Assembly: GCA_026400375.1 (NCBI GenBank)
Contig: JAPLPG010000235.1
Coordinates: 20,248 to 84,247 of the forward strand
Reading direction: 5' to 3'
DNA length: 64,000 nucleotides
Origin: Novosphingobium sp.
GTDB taxonomy: Bacteria; Pseudomonadota; Alphaproteobacteria; Sphingomonadales; Sphingomonadaceae
Numbering within the stretch: the stretch's first letter is position 1; each line of letters opens with the position of its first letter. Positions 1-8,674 of this stretch are shown here, in pieces. The position numbers were made by a program, and so were the translations under genes. The notes under the pieces are model-generated. The model made no database searches, was not told where the DNA came from, and was given only the letters and a program-made list of their open reading frames with translations.

Positions 1-72
1 GATGGTATCCCCGCCGCTGTCGCGCTTGCGGAACACCGCTGCATATCCGGCAAACCTGATCGGCGCCTTCAT
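1..72 (-). CDS. HK97-family prohead protease, N-terminus only (partial)
   Basis: Only the first 24 codons are inside the window. Reading the minus strand from the ATG at 72 gives MKAPIRFAGYAAVFRKRDSG followed by GDTI, the usual start of GTA/HK97 prohead proteases, in which the GYAAVF strand opens the protease fold. Proteases of this family mature the major capsid protein during head assembly. The ATG overlaps the stop of the preceding small gene (ATGA), so the two are translationally coupled. The order terminase-portal-small protein-protease matches GTA genes g1 to g4. The rest of the gene lies off the left edge. Confidence 0.75.
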   Translation of the reverse strand, partial: MKAPIRFAGYAAVFRKRDSGGDTI

Positions 73-377
73 CGCACCAGCTCCGCCGATCCCAGCCGCA
101 CCGCAATGGCAAACAGCAGCAGCGCCAGCACCGCCCGCACCACCCAGCCGATTGCCGCCTTCCACGCGCTCGCCTTGGCGTCGCGCCAGGCACCCAGCAG
201 CTGGCGCAGTTCCGCCAGATCGCTGTGCGCATCATCGTCGCCAAGGCCCATGCGGTTCAGGGCCCGCCCCGCGCCGATGTCGGATGCTTCCTCCACGATC
301 GCCCGCAAGGTCACCAGGTCGGTGCCCTCGTCACCGGCTTGCGCAATCAGCCGCGCCAGCATGTCCTCGCGGGTCAT
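69..377 (-). CDS. Small GTA/phage head-cluster protein (DUF6127-like), between portal and protease
   Basis: 102 residues. The N-terminal two thirds is acidic and helical (MTREDMLARLIAQAG, then LVTLRAIVEEASDIGAGRAL), and one C-terminal membrane segment (IGWVVRAVLALLLFAIAVRLG) is followed by a short tail. Proteins like this sit between portal and prohead protease in alphaproteobacterial GTA clusters, the place of RcGTA g3.5. I match it to the DUF6127 type from memory and assign no biochemical role. It overlaps the portal stop by 4 bases and the protease start by 4 bases, so all three are coupled. Confidence 0.7.
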   Translation of the reverse strand: MTREDMLARLIAQAGDEGTDLVTLRAIVEEASDIGAGRALNRMGLGDDDAHSDLAELRQLLGAWRDAKASAWKAAIGWVVRAVLALLLFAIAVRLGSAELVR

Positions 378-1537
378 GCCTGCACCTGATCAAGGCCCAG
401 CAGGCCGCGCTTCTCGTCGGAAGACAGGAAATCGGCCGCCGCTACTTGCGCCCACAACCGCTCCCGGTCCTCGGCCAGTGCAGGCACTCCGTCCAAGTCG
501 ACCGCCAGCTTCGCCCCGGCAAACCAAGGCTCCAGTCCCTCGGCCAGCGCGTTCAGGATCTTGCCCGCCACCGGCAGCAGCGTCAGCCGCCACAGTGCCC
601 GGTTGGCCTCGCGGTAATTGGCATACGTGTTATCGCCCGGAATCCCCAGCAACATCGGCGGCACCCCGAAGGCCAGTGCAATGTCTCGCGCTGCGGCCGA
701 TTTCAGCGTGGCAAAGTCCATGTCCGCAGGCGTCAACGCCAGTGCTTGCCAGCGCAAGCCACCCTCCAGCAGCATCGGCCGCCCGGCATTGCCCATCCCC
801 GAATAGGCGGTGGTCAGTTCCGCCTTGATCCGCTCGAACTGCTCGGTCGTCAGCGCCGCTCCCGGATCGCCCGGATCATAGACCAGCGCACCCGATGGCC
901 GCGCCGCATTCTCCAGCAGCGATCGGTTCCACCGCGCGGCAGCATTGTGGATCGCCACGGCTTCTTCCGCCGCTTCCAGGCAACCCGCACCGTAATGATC
1001 GTCCACCGGGTGAAAGTGCTTCACGTGGATCAGGTTCGGCCGCCCGAAATCGTCCACCGCCTCGATCCGCATCGCTTTCTCGCCCACCTTGTAGGCAAAG
1101 GCGGCGGGCCAGCCCCCGGCGTCGGGGATCACCGTCACTCGCTCGGGTCGCAGCGCAAACAGCTCCACCGGCACGCCATCGGCATCGCGCAGCACCTGCA
1201 CGTACCCATTGCCATGCAGCATCAGGTGCGCCGCCAGCGTCTCCAGCAGCGGCTGCCCGGCACTCGTCTCGCTGGCCAGCGCCAGCAAGGCCGGGTCCGA
1301 AGCCTTGACCGGCGCCCCGCCGATGCCCTCGGCCACCAGCCGCACCGCGCGCTGCGCCACCGGGTTGCGCAAGTACGCCTCCCGGATCGCCACAGGATAG
1401 TTGATCGGCCCGCGCACAGGCTCTCCGCGCCAGTCCGATGCGGCAATCCATGGCGAAACGAAGCTGCGCCCCAGCGGCGCACGCGGCGTCACCACCTCGC
1501 CCTTGAAGGCAGCGGCAAGCGATTGAAAGAACGACAT
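374..1537 (-). CDS. Phage/GTA portal protein (HK97 family)
   Basis: 387 residues. Portal proteins form the dodecameric ring at the capsid vertex through which DNA is packaged. Family traits visible are the N-terminal 'SFFQSLAAAFKG' helix, the 'NPVAQRAVRLVAEGIGG' segment near residue 60, the central 'HLMLHGNGYVQVLRDADG' strand region near residue 110, and the C-terminal 'FGVPPMLLGIPGDNTYANY' motif that is very typical of HK97 portals. The length is normal. The start ATG at 1537 is unambiguous. It lies downstream of the large terminase after a 94-base gap holding a strong hairpin, and is coupled to the next small gene. Confidence 0.93.
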   Translation of the reverse strand: MSFFQSLAAAFKGEVVTPRAPLGRSFVSPWIAASDWRGEPVRGPINYPVAIREAYLRNPVAQRAVRLVAEGIGGAPVKASDPALLALASETSAGQPLLETLAAHLMLHGNGYVQVLRDADGVPVELFALRPERVTVIPDAGGWPAAFAYKVGEKAMRIEAVDDFGRPNLIHVKHFHPVDDHYGAGCLEAAEEAVAIHNAAARWNRSLLENAARPSGALVYDPGDPGAALTTEQFERIKAELTTAYSGMGNAGRPMLLEGGLRWQALALTPADMDFATLKSAAARDIALAFGVPPMLLGIPGDNTYANYREANRALWRLTLLPVAGKILNALAEGLEPWFAGAKLAVDLDGVPALAEDRERLWAQVAAADFLSSDEKRGLLGLDQVQA

Positions 1538-1568
1538 GATGTCCCTTTCGTGATGTCATTTGAAAATT

Positions 1569-1602
1569 CTCCCCTCCCGTGAGGGAGGGGCCGGGGGAGG
1601 GT
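1569..1602. repeat. GC-rich hairpin repeat between terminase and portal
   Basis: CCCCTCCC-GTGA-GGGAGGGG is a perfect 8-bp stem with a 4-base loop (1571-1590), followed by a G-rich run CCGGGGGAGGG. Its general style (palindromic C/G-rich core followed by a GGGGG run) resembles the repeat pair at 31.8 kb. It is probably a dispersed REP-type element, or an RNA processing/attenuation hairpin between the two GTA genes. Confidence 0.6.
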
Positions 1603-1631
1603 GTTCGACCTTTGCCGTTCACCCACTCCCT

Positions 1632-2951
1632 TCAATCAAACCAGATGCGCGGTTCCGCCTGTTGCCCCAGCATCAGCTCGGTCATCGCCCAGACGCAGGC
1701 ATCGGCCCGGTCGGGGGATCGCCCCGGCCCCTGGTATTCGCCGCCCGGCATCAGGCCGCACAACTCGTCCTCCAGCTTGGGGAACATCCCCGCATGGCGC
1801 ACGCGCCCTGCTTCATAGAGCGCCGCCACCGGCTCGGCCCGCGCCGTCTTGCCGCGGCTCGCATGGACCAGGCGCACAGGCAGCGTCGCTTCGGCCGCGC
1901 GCAACACCGCGCCGACCATCTCGCCTCCCTGATTGGCCTCGGCCACGACCCGGTCGGCTGACCAGGCGCGGGCGGCATTTGCAACGGCGCGGGCCCATTG
2001 CTCGGGGCTGGCCTGTTCCACCGAACAGTCGGCCAGCATCCGTGCAATGCGGTCATCCCCGATCCCGCACACCACGATCCCGCAGGCATCGCCATGGGCG
2101 CTGGCCGGCGGATCGACCCCCACCACCACGCGGGTGCAAGGCGGTGCGGTTTCCTCGCGCGCCCCTTCGATCAGGCTGCGGCTCCACAGGGCGCCGGCCA
2201 GATCCTCGATCATCTCGCCCAGCAGTTCCTGCCGGCCCAGCGTGGTCCCGCCAAAATTGCGGCGCATCGCCTGCACGAACCGCTCCGGCAGGTTGCGGGC
2301 ATTGTCGAACGTGCTGCCGCGCGTCACCACCACGTCATCGCCTTCGCCGATCACCCGCGTCACCAGCGGCACCGGGCGCGGCGTCGTGGTGGCGACCAGC
2401 TTCGGATCGTCGCCCAGGCGCAGCCCCATCAGCAGGTTGTCCCACATCGCCGTCGCGCGGTTGGAACTGTTGTCCCACTTGGCGATCTCGTCGCACCAGG
2501 CGTGGCTGTGCTGCGGCCCGCGCAGGCTTTCAGGCTCGCCTGCCGAATAGAGATAGGCCTGCGCTCCGTTGGGCCACACCAGCCGCCGGACCGAACTTGC
2601 AAACGTCGGCCGCATCCACGGCGCCCCGATCGACAGCAGCCCGCTTTCGCCTTCCACCATCACGCTGCGCGCCTCGTGCAGCGATGCCCCCACCAGCGCG
2701 ATGCGCGCATCGGGGTCGCTTTCGGCTACCTTGCGCACCCATTCGGCCCCCAGCCGGGTCTTGCCAAACCCGCGCCCGGCCATGACCAGCCACACGCGCC
2801 AGTCTCCCGGCGGCGCCTGCTGGCTCTCACGCCCCCAGACCTTCCAGTCATAGGGCCAAAGTGCGATCTCCTCTTCGGGAATGCGCTTCATCAGCGCTGC
2901 AATCTGCTCGTCGCTCGCCTCTGCCAGCCAGTTCAGGAAGCCATCACTCAC
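1632..2951 (-). CDS. Terminase large subunit (TerL, DNA packaging ATPase/nuclease)
   Basis: The track ORF starts at 3221, but its first 90 codons lie over the small-terminase gene in another frame and read as Cys/Arg-rich nonsense. The coding start is most likely the GTG at 2951 (VSDGFLNWLAEASDEQ), which overlaps the upstream stop and gives 439 residues, normal for TerL. The ATPase carries a Walker A-like 'MAGRGFGKTRLGAEW' near residue 50 and the acidic 'HAWCDEIAKW' (Walker B type) near residue 150. The C-terminal half contains 'VVVGVDPPASAHGDACG', the usual first acidic motif of the RNase H-like nuclease. It packages DNA into heads; in GTAs it packages host DNA. Confidence 0.93.
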   Translation of the reverse strand: MSDGFLNWLAEASDEQIAALMKRIPEEEIALWPYDWKVWGRESQQAPPGDWRVWLVMAGRGFGKTRLGAEWVRKVAESDPDARIALVGASLHEARSVMVEGESGLLSIGAPWMRPTFASSVRRLVWPNGAQAYLYSAGEPESLRGPQHSHAWCDEIAKWDNSSNRATAMWDNLLMGLRLGDDPKLVATTTPRPVPLVTRVIGEGDDVVVTRGSTFDNARNLPERFVQAMRRNFGGTTLGRQELLGEMIEDLAGALWSRSLIEGAREETAPPCTRVVVGVDPPASAHGDACGIVVCGIGDDRIARMLADCSVEQASPEQWARAVANAARAWSADRVVAEANQGGEMVGAVLRAAEATLPVRLVHASRGKTARAEPVAALYEAGRVRHAGMFPKLEDELCGLMPGGEYQGPGRSPDRADACVWAMTELMLGQQAEPRIWFD

Positions 2952-3426
2952 CACAAGCGGCCTTGCGGCTCGCCAGCACTTCGTCGCGCATATCCAGCAG
3001 CCGCTTGTGCAGCGATGCGCGCACCTCTTCGACATCGGCATTGTCGCGGATCGCCCGCTCCTTCGCCACCGTTTCGCGGTGCTGCGAAAGCAGCCGCAGC
3101 GCGGTTGCATTGTCGAACTTGGCGTCGCCATCCTTGGGCTCGCCAAAGCGCAGACGGTGCAGCACTTCCATTTCCAGCAGGTCGTATCCTTCGCACAGGG
3201 CCCCCCGCCACTGCGCGGCAAAGGTGTGCTCGGTGCGCTTCACCTTGTAGGCGTGGCTGGGATCGATCTTCGCCTTGCGCGCCGCGGCGCTCACGTTCGA
3301 AGTCTCGGCCAGGGCCGCCAGGAAGTGCTTGCGCCAATGGCGGTTGTTCGGCTTGCCTGATGTCCTGTGCGCAGCAGAAATCCGCGTCCGGCGCGTGCCG
3401 GACGTGGACGGAGTCGATCCGGCCAT
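2944..3426 (-). CDS. Terminase small subunit-like DNA-binding protein (GTA g1 position)
   Basis: 160 residues from the ATG at 3426; the track uses a TTG 36 bases further up, but AAGGATGG sits at good spacing before the ATG. The N-terminus is basic and disordered. A helix-turn-helix-like section follows (WRKHFLAALAETSNVSAAARKAKIDPSHAYKVKR, near residues 35-70), then a long charged helical tail (HRETVAKERAIRDNADVEEVRASLHKRL). This layout and the position directly ahead of TerL identify it as the small terminase, which recognises DNA and recruits TerL. It is the first gene of the leftward cluster. Confidence 0.75.
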   Translation of the reverse strand: MAGSTPSTSGTRRTRISAAHRTSGKPNNRHWRKHFLAALAETSNVSAAARKAKIDPSHAYKVKRTEHTFAAQWRGALCEGYDLLEMEVLHRLRFGEPKDGDAKFDNATALRLLSQHRETVAKERAIRDNADVEEVRASLHKRLLDMRDEVLASRKAACGE

Positions 3427-3645
3427 GCGTGCCCATCCTTGGTTGTGAGGTGTATCTGTCAAAAGGCACTTCGCGGCCCGGCTCCCCTCCTGCGGGAGCG
3501 ACTCGGTCTTTCGCGATGTTCTTGTTATGTACCGAATGAGCGTGACGATGTCAACCTAAAAGTGCCAATATGGTTCGCGGCAATTGTGCTGGCAGAATTG
3601 TGCGTGCTCGCTTAATGCCGCGCTGCAACAACGATCAGGTGTCTG

Positions 3646-4287
3646 ATGCTCCGCCGCCTCTACGAATGGACCATGGCCAAGGCCGCGCACCCCCATGCCG
3701 AATGGTGGCTGGCGCTGTTCGCGTTCATGGAAGCGAGCTTCTTCCCCATCCCGCCGCACCCGCTGCTCGGGCTGATGTGCCTGGCCGAACCCCGCAAGGC
3801 CGTGCGCTTTGCCGCCATCGCTACGGTTGCATCGGTCATCGGCGGCATGCTCGGCTATGCCATCGGCTATGGCCTCTACGATACTGTCGGCACCCAGATC
3901 CTCGCCGCGCTCGGTCTTTCGGAAAGCTTCCCCAAGGCCGCGTGTTACTTGCGCGAATACGGGGTAGAGATCATCATGCTCAAGGGCGCCACGCCCATCC
4001 CGTTCAAGCTGCTGACGATCACCGCAGGCTTCATCCAGATGCCGCTGGTGCCATTCATCCTCGCCAGCGTGGTCAGCCGCTCGATCAGCTTCATGATCGT
4101 GGGCGTGCTGTTCCGCCTGTTCGGCGCCCCGATCAAGCGCTTCATCGACAAGTACCTGGGCCTTGTCACCGTGGGCTTCGTCGTCCTCGTGGTCGGCGGC
4201 TTCCTTGCCGTGACCATGCTCGGCGGCGGAGAGACTGCTGAAGCCAAGGCCAAGTGCGAACAGGCCGCGCCGGTTACGCCCGCTTGA
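3646..4287 (+). CDS. DedA/YqaA-family membrane protein (VTT domain)
   Basis: 213 residues, integral membrane protein of the VTT/SNARE-associated family. Several hydrophobic segments are visible, together with the family motif region 'EASFFPIPPHPLLGLMCLAEP' near residue 30 and 'LKGATPIPFKLLTITAGF' near residue 115, whose paired prolines and basic residue are typical of DedA-like half transporters linked to lipid scrambling and envelope integrity. The last 20 residues are polar and contain one Cys. It is a single gene between the GTA cluster (divergent, about 220 bases upstream) and the convergent MipA-like gene, whose stop is 10 bases away. Confidence 0.85.
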   Translation: MLRRLYEWTMAKAAHPHAEWWLALFAFMEASFFPIPPHPLLGLMCLAEPRKAVRFAAIATVASVIGGMLGYAIGYGLYDTVGTQILAALGLSESFPKAACYLREYGVEIIMLKGATPIPFKLLTITAGFIQMPLVPFILASVVSRSISFMIVGVLFRLFGAPIKRFIDKYLGLVTVGFVVLVVGGFLAVTMLGGGETAEAKAKCEQAAPVTPA

Positions 4288-4297
4288 TCATCCAGGC

Positions 4298-5173
4298 CTA
4301 AAGCCCGAAGCGGAAGCCATAGCCCAGCCCGACGGTGAACTGCGTGCGCTGCCCGCGTTCGCGGATCAGGGCCGAACCGGCAGGCTCGCCGCCCAACCGG
4401 TCCACCCCGGCAAACAGCGTCACCACCCGCCGCCGGTCGAGCGGCCGGATCAGGTTGGCGCCCATGCCATAGGACACGAGCCCGCCATCCGGGCGTGACA
4501 CGGCAAGGCCGGTCCGCGCAGATTGTCCGGCATCCACCCCGAAATAGGTCTGCATGAAATCGGCGCTGGCAAACGTCGCACGCGGCCCCACCGAATAGAG
4601 CACCTTGCCCGTGCGCCCGGAATAGGCCGCCTGCACATCGCCGACCACGCCCTGATGCGCGCCAAAGCCCTGCCGCACCTCGGCCCGCGCGCGCCACTGC
4701 TTCTTCGCACCAAAGCGTTTTTCGACAAAGCCGCCGGCCTCGCCACCCACGCCGATATCGCCCATGCCGATCAGCGCATCGCTGCCCCCGGCGATCTGGA
4801 AGGGCGATCCGCCGTTGCTTTCATTGCGGCCAAAGCGCAGCTTCACCAGCGGCCCGGCTTTCCAGCCATCGGCATTCACCGCGTTCCAGCCCAGCCCATC
4901 GGGCACGGACAGGAACAGCGTGTCCTTGTAGTTCACGCGCAAGTCCGGGAAGATCGACAGCGCGGTGTCCTTCGATCCCTGCCACGCCATCCCGAACACC
5001 GGCGCCACGCCCACGGTCATCGTCCAGCCCTGCGGCTGCATCGGCGGCCCGGCTGGCCGGGCGCCGGTCGCGGCAGGTGCGCCTGCTGGCAGGGCAGGCG
5101 CCACTTGCGCCAGCACCGGATGCGCGGTGGCCAATGCCAGCATCGGCCCAATCGCTGCCCGAACCAACCGCAT
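4298..5173 (-). CDS. MipA/OmpV-family outer membrane protein
   Basis: 291 residues from the ATG at 5173, preceded by GGGAGAAT at good spacing; the 55 extra codons in the track precede this. A signal peptide (MRLVRAAIGPMLALATAHPVLAQ) is followed by a Pro/Ala-rich linker and then a beta-barrel with alternating strands ending in 'TQFTVGLGYGFRFGL'. The N-terminal barrel motif 'MTVGVAPVFGMAWQGSKD' and the following 'FPDLRVNYKDTLFLSVPDGLGW' are characteristic of MipA, a scaffolding-type outer membrane protein for peptidoglycan enzymes. It ends 10 bases from the convergent DedA-like gene. Confidence 0.82.
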   Translation of the reverse strand: MRLVRAAIGPMLALATAHPVLAQVAPALPAGAPAATGARPAGPPMQPQGWTMTVGVAPVFGMAWQGSKDTALSIFPDLRVNYKDTLFLSVPDGLGWNAVNADGWKAGPLVKLRFGRNESNGGSPFQIAGGSDALIGMGDIGVGGEAGGFVEKRFGAKKQWRARAEVRQGFGAHQGVVGDVQAAYSGRTGKVLYSVGPRATFASADFMQTYFGVDAGQSARTGLAVSRPDGGLVSYGMGANLIRPLDRRRVVTLFAGVDRLGGEPAGSALIRERGQRTQFTVGLGYGFRFGL

Positions 5174-5330
5174 GCTTATTCTCCCTGATGTCAGTAACGA
5201 CGTGAAGCGCGCTATGCACCCGTCCGCCTGAACCGGGCTTTTCGCCCCTGTATCGAAACGTGGCCGCATGGAGTGATCGGCCATGACCTGCCCCTTGCGC
5301 CACGCCGCCGGGCGGGCAATCGTTGCGGCT

Positions 5331-5951
5331 ATGCTCACGCTCTATCATTGTCACAACGCCCGTTCCTTCCGCGCGCTCTGGGCGCTGGAGGAAATGGGCC
5401 TGCCCTATGCGCTCCACGTCCTGCCGTTCCCCCCGCGCAAACGGCACGAAGGCATGCACGATCTGAACCCGCTCGGCACGATTCCGGTCCTGTTCGATGA
5501 TGATGTGCGGATGACCGAAAGCGTCGCCATCCCGCACTACCTCGCCACGAAATACGGACCCACCGATCTCGCCGTTGCCCCGCACGAGCCAGCCTACGCC
5601 GACTATCTCAACTTCCTCGTCATGGGCGAGGCGACGCTGACGTTCCCGCAGACCATTCACTTGCGCTACGCCGTCTTCGCCCGGCCCGAAGATCGCCGCC
5701 CGGAAATCGCCCGCGATTATGCCGAATGGTTCGGCTCGCGCCTGCGCAATGCCGAATCCCTGCTCGGCACGGAGTTTGCCGCCGCCGATCGCTTCACCAT
5801 GGCTGATATCTCGGTAGGCTACGCGCTGATGCTGGCCCTTTCGGTCGGCCTTGAGGAGTTCGTGTCAGACCCGATGCGCGCCTATTTCGCCCGCCTGCAA
5901 CAGCGCCCCGCCTTCCAGCGCGCGATTGCCGCCCAGGGCCGGGCCGCCTAA
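5331..5951 (+). CDS. Glutathione S-transferase family protein
   Basis: 206 residues from the ATG at 5331 ([21 protein letters not shown]). The N-terminal thioredoxin-like domain shows '[14 protein letters not shown]' with the cis-proline and '[13 protein letters not shown]' with the glutathione-binding Glu-Ser pair. The C-terminal all-helical domain carries '[16 protein letters not shown]', matching the conserved N-capping box/hydrophobic staple of GSTs. The track start 16 codons earlier lacks GST character. It is probably cytoplasmic and glutathione dependent; the substrate is unknown. The pseudouridine synthase starts 8 bases after it, so the two may be co-transcribed. Confidence 0.88.
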   Translation: MLTLYHCHNARSFRALWALEEMGLPYALHVLPFPPRKRHEGMHDLNPLGTIPVLFDDDVRMTESVAIPHYLATKYGPTDLAVAPHEPAYADYLNFLVMGEATLTFPQTIHLRYAVFARPEDRRPEIARDYAEWFGSRLRNAESLLGTEFAAADRFTMADISVGYALMLALSVGLEEFVSDPMRAYFARLQQRPAFQRAIAAQGRAA

Positions 5952-5959
5952 GCAGGCCC

Positions 5960-6523
5960 ATGACCCTCATCGCCTTCAACAAGCCTTTCGGCGTCCTGTG
6001 CCAGTTCACCGATGAACGCACCGGCCCCCCGCGCCCCACGCTCGCGGCGTTCATCGACCGCCCGGGCGTCTACCCGGCGGGCAGGCTCGACCATGACAGC
6101 GAAGGCCTGTTGCTGCTCACCGATGATGGCCGTTTGCAGGCGCGCATCGCCGATCCGCGCTTCAAGCTGGCCAAGACCTATCTGGCCCAGGTCGAAGGCA
6201 TTCCCGATGAAGCCGCACTCGCCGCCTTGCGCAAGGGCGTCCGCCTGAAGGACGGCCTGACGCTTCCGGCTGGCGCCGAAATGGTCGAAGACCCCGCCCT
6301 GTGGCCCCGCGATCCCCCGATCCGGGTGCGCAAGTCGATCCCCGACACCTGGCTGCGCCTCACCATCCGCGAAGGCCGCAACCGCCAGATCCGCCGCATG
6401 ACCGCCGCCATCGGCCACCCCACGCTGCGCCTCGTCCGCTGGCAGATCGGCGATTGGTCGCTCGAAGGCCTCGCCCCCGGCGAATGGCGCGAGGTATCGG
6501 AAGCGCCTGGAATGCCAAGGTAA
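5960..6523 (+). CDS. rluE: 23S rRNA pseudouridine synthase, RluE/RsuA type
   Basis: 187 residues. The catalytic motif '[20 protein letters not shown]' (residues about 32-52) contains the essential Asp of RsuA-family synthases. 'KTYLAQVEG' and the C-terminal '[27 protein letters not shown]' complete the fold. There is no N-terminal S4 domain, and the protein is short and starts directly with '[13 protein letters not shown]', which favours RluE (modifies helix 89 of 23S rRNA) over RsuA or RluB. The exact target base is inferred from the family. It follows the GST gene with an 8-base gap. Confidence 0.87.
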   Translation: MTLIAFNKPFGVLCQFTDERTGPPRPTLAAFIDRPGVYPAGRLDHDSEGLLLLTDDGRLQARIADPRFKLAKTYLAQVEGIPDEAALAALRKGVRLKDGLTLPAGAEMVEDPALWPRDPPIRVRKSIPDTWLRLTIREGRNRQIRRMTAAIGHPTLRLVRWQIGDWSLEGLAPGEWREVSEAPGMPR

Positions 6524-6561
6524 ACGTCAGGCCGTCACCGCCTCCGCCAAACAGCAAACGT

Positions 6562-6595
6562 CAGCCCGGGCTTGACCCGGGCCTAGGCTTTTCTT
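6562..6595. terminator. Hairpin terminator / dispersed repeat between convergent genes
   Basis: GCCCGGG-CTTGA-CCCGGGC forms a 7-bp perfect stem (6564-6582), followed on the plus strand by CTAGGCTTTTCTTTC. It lies between the convergent rluE and GDSL genes and could terminate rightward transcription. The same GCCCGGGCTTGACCCGGGC text is common as a dispersed element in sphingomonads (memory, not searched). Confidence 0.55.
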
Positions 6596-6659
6596 TCTTG
6601 CGCACCGCTATGCCGTGCCAAACCAGGCCCTCCCCGGACCCCGACCGGCACAAGAAACC

Positions 6660-7442
6660 TCAGCGCTTTTTCGCGCCCAGCTTTTCCGCCTCGGCAATCG
6701 CCGCGCGGGCAATCGGCTCCATCACCGCATACCCCTTGGCGTTGGGATGGATTCCATCCGGCGCCACGTCGGGGTTCATGCCCCCATCGGCGTTGACCAG
6801 TGCCGCGTGATAATCGGCAAACGCCGCGCCGCGCGCCTTGGCAAAGTCCTTCAGCCACGCGTTCAGCGTCACCACCTGCCGGGCCGGAGCGAGCAGCGGC
6901 TTCCACGGAAACTTCGCCGCCGGCAGGATGCTGCCGATGACCACGGCAATGCCGTTTGCCCGCGCCAGATCGACCATGGCGGCGATGTGGTTGGTATACA
7001 TCTCCGGGCTGTTCGGGCCGGTATTGCCCGCCAGATCGTTGGTGCCGATCATGATGTGCACCACGCGCGGCCGCAACCGCACCACGTCCTGATAGAAGCG
7101 CACCAGGATCTGCGGGCTGGTCTGCCCGCTGATCCCGCGTCCCACCGCACCGCTGACGAACAGCGATGGCGCAAGGCCCACCCAGTTCTCGGTGATCGAA
7201 TCGCCGATGAACACCACGCGCGGGGCCTGGGCCAGCTGCTTGTCGGCCTCGGCAAAGCGGCACTGCCACGCCCAGTCGTACTGGCGCACATAGGGATGGG
7301 CAAAGTTCAGCCCGCGCTGGTCGGCCGGGCAGGGCTTGTCCAGCATCCCGTCGCCGGGCGGCGTGACCGTTGCGGGCGGGGCATTCTGCGCCAGCACCGG
7401 CGTTGCCGCCAGGGCCAGCACCGCCGCCAATACGTGCCGCAT
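6660..7442 (-). CDS. Exported SGNH/GDSL-type hydrolase coupled to serine palmitoyltransferase
   Basis: 260 residues from the ATG at 7442, which overlaps the stop of the SPT gene (TGATG). A signal peptide (MRHVLAAVLALAATPVLAQ) is followed by the four SGNH blocks: 'VVFIGDSITENWVG' (nucleophile Ser), a Gly in 'GRGISGQTS', 'HIMIGTNDLAGN' (Asn), and 'DGIHPNAKGYAVM' (catalytic Asp-His). The family includes acetylhydrolases, lipases and thioesterases, acting here in the periplasm. The 133 extra upstream codons in the track overlap SPT and are not coding. Coupling to SPT suggests, without proof, a role in lipid metabolism. Confidence 0.88.
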   Translation of the reverse strand: MRHVLAAVLALAATPVLAQNAPPATVTPPGDGMLDKPCPADQRGLNFAHPYVRQYDWAWQCRFAEADKQLAQAPRVVFIGDSITENWVGLAPSLFVSGAVGRGISGQTSPQILVRFYQDVVRLRPRVVHIMIGTNDLAGNTGPNSPEMYTNHIAAMVDLARANGIAVVIGSILPAAKFPWKPLLAPARQVVTLNAWLKDFAKARGAAFADYHAALVNADGGMNPDVAPDGIHPNAKGYAVMEPIARAAIAEAEKLGAKKR

Positions 7443-8641
7443 CAGATGATCCCCACGGCCTTCCCGGCGCGTTCGAACATGCCGATGATCGTCTGCACCT
7501 GATCGGCGGTATGTTCGGCGCAAAGCGAACAGCGCAGCAGCGTCATCCCGGCAGGCGTTGCCGGCGGGCGGGCAAGGTTCACGTAGAGCCCTTCGTGCAG
7601 GAGCGCCTCCCACATCGCCGCACCGCGCTCCAGATCGGGCATGATCACCGCGATGATCGCGCTCTGCGCCTCGGGCGTGCCCAGCGAAAAGCCCTTGTCG
7701 CGCAAACCCTGATGCAGTGTGCGCGAATTTGCCCACAGATGCGCGCGCTTGTCCGCGCCGTGCATCAGTTTGCGGATGCTGGTGGTGGCCGTGTGCATCA
7801 CGCTTGGCGGCAGCGAAGCGGTGAACACGTACGGGCGGCACACCAGCCGCAGGATCTCGAACTTGGGGTGGTTGGAAACGCAGAAGCCGCCGACCGTGCC
7901 GACCGACTTGGAGAACGTGCCGATCACGAAGTCCACGTCGTCAAGGCAGCCCTGATCCTCGGCCACGCCGCGTCCGTTGGGGCCGATGAAGCCCATCGAA
8001 TGGGCCTCGTCGACCAGCACCATCGCGCCGTGGTCCTTGGCCACGCGGATCATCTCCTTCAGCGGCGCAATATCGCCCAGCATCGAATAGACGCCTTCGA
8101 GGATCACCAGCTTGCCTGCACCCTCGGGCACGCGCTTCAGGCGCTTTTCCATCGCCACGATGTCGTTGTGCTTGAACGGCACCACTTCGGCATCGCCCAT
8201 CTTGCAGCCGTCCCAGATGGAGGCGTGGCTGTCGATGTCGAGGATGATGTAATCGCCCTTGCCGGCCATCGTGCTGATGATGCCAAGGTTGGCCTGGTAG
8301 CCGGTGGAAAAGACCATCGCGTGGTCCATTCCATAGAAGTCCTTGAGCGCCTGTTCGCAGGCCTTGTGCCCGGCATAGGTTCCGTTCAGCACGCGGCTGC
8401 CGGTGGTGCCCGATCCGTAATCGTCGAGCGCCTGCTTGCCCGCCGCGATCACATCGGGGTCAAAGGTCATGCCCATGTAGTTGTAGGTGCCAAGCAGGAT
8501 CGTCTCGCGCCCGTTGCACACCGCCACGGTGGGCGAAATCACCCGCTCCATCACCAGGTTGAACGGGTCTTCCACCCCGCCCGCCAGCAGCGCGCGGCGC
8601 TGTTCGATCAGCGGGTCGAACTTTGAAAAAAGGTCGGTCAT
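7442..8641 (-). CDS. spt: Serine palmitoyltransferase (first step of sphingolipid synthesis)
   Basis: 399 residues, fold-type I PLP enzyme of the alpha-oxoamine synthase family. It condenses L-serine with a long acyl thioester to 3-ketodihydrosphingosine. Visible are 'YMGMTFDPDVIAAGKQALDDYGSG' plus 'SRVLNGTYAGH', the PLP-stacking His in 'DIDSHASIWDG', the 'LVDEAHSMGFIG' Asp/His pair, and the Schiff-base Lys in 'GTFSKSVGTVGG' near residue 250. These match the soluble SPT of Sphingomonas rather than KBL or BioF. The acyl carrier protein lies just upstream (126-base gap holding a REP pair) and a GDSL hydrolase overlaps downstream. Ceramide synthesis genes are not in the window. Confidence 0.93.
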   Translation of the reverse strand: MTDLFSKFDPLIEQRRALLAGGVEDPFNLVMERVISPTVAVCNGRETILLGTYNYMGMTFDPDVIAAGKQALDDYGSGTTGSRVLNGTYAGHKACEQALKDFYGMDHAMVFSTGYQANLGIISTMAGKGDYIILDIDSHASIWDGCKMGDAEVVPFKHNDIVAMEKRLKRVPEGAGKLVILEGVYSMLGDIAPLKEMIRVAKDHGAMVLVDEAHSMGFIGPNGRGVAEDQGCLDDVDFVIGTFSKSVGTVGGFCVSNHPKFEILRLVCRPYVFTASLPPSVMHTATTSIRKLMHGADKRAHLWANSRTLHQGLRDKGFSLGTPEAQSAIIAVIMPDLERGAAMWEALLHEGLYVNLARPPATPAGMTLLRCSLCAEHTADQVQTIIGMFERAGKAVGII

Positions 8642-8674
8642 TTAAGATCTCGTTTCCTGAAACCTACCCCGGAT

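Noticed and set aside
2952-3221. N-terminal extension of the terminase ORF
   Set aside because: Cys/Arg-rich text overlapping the small terminase in another frame; the GTG at 2951 restores normal length.
1-3426. Recent prophage
   Set aside because: No integrase, att repeat, repressor or composition shift is visible; the gene order fits a GTA better. Only the sequence left of the window can settle it.
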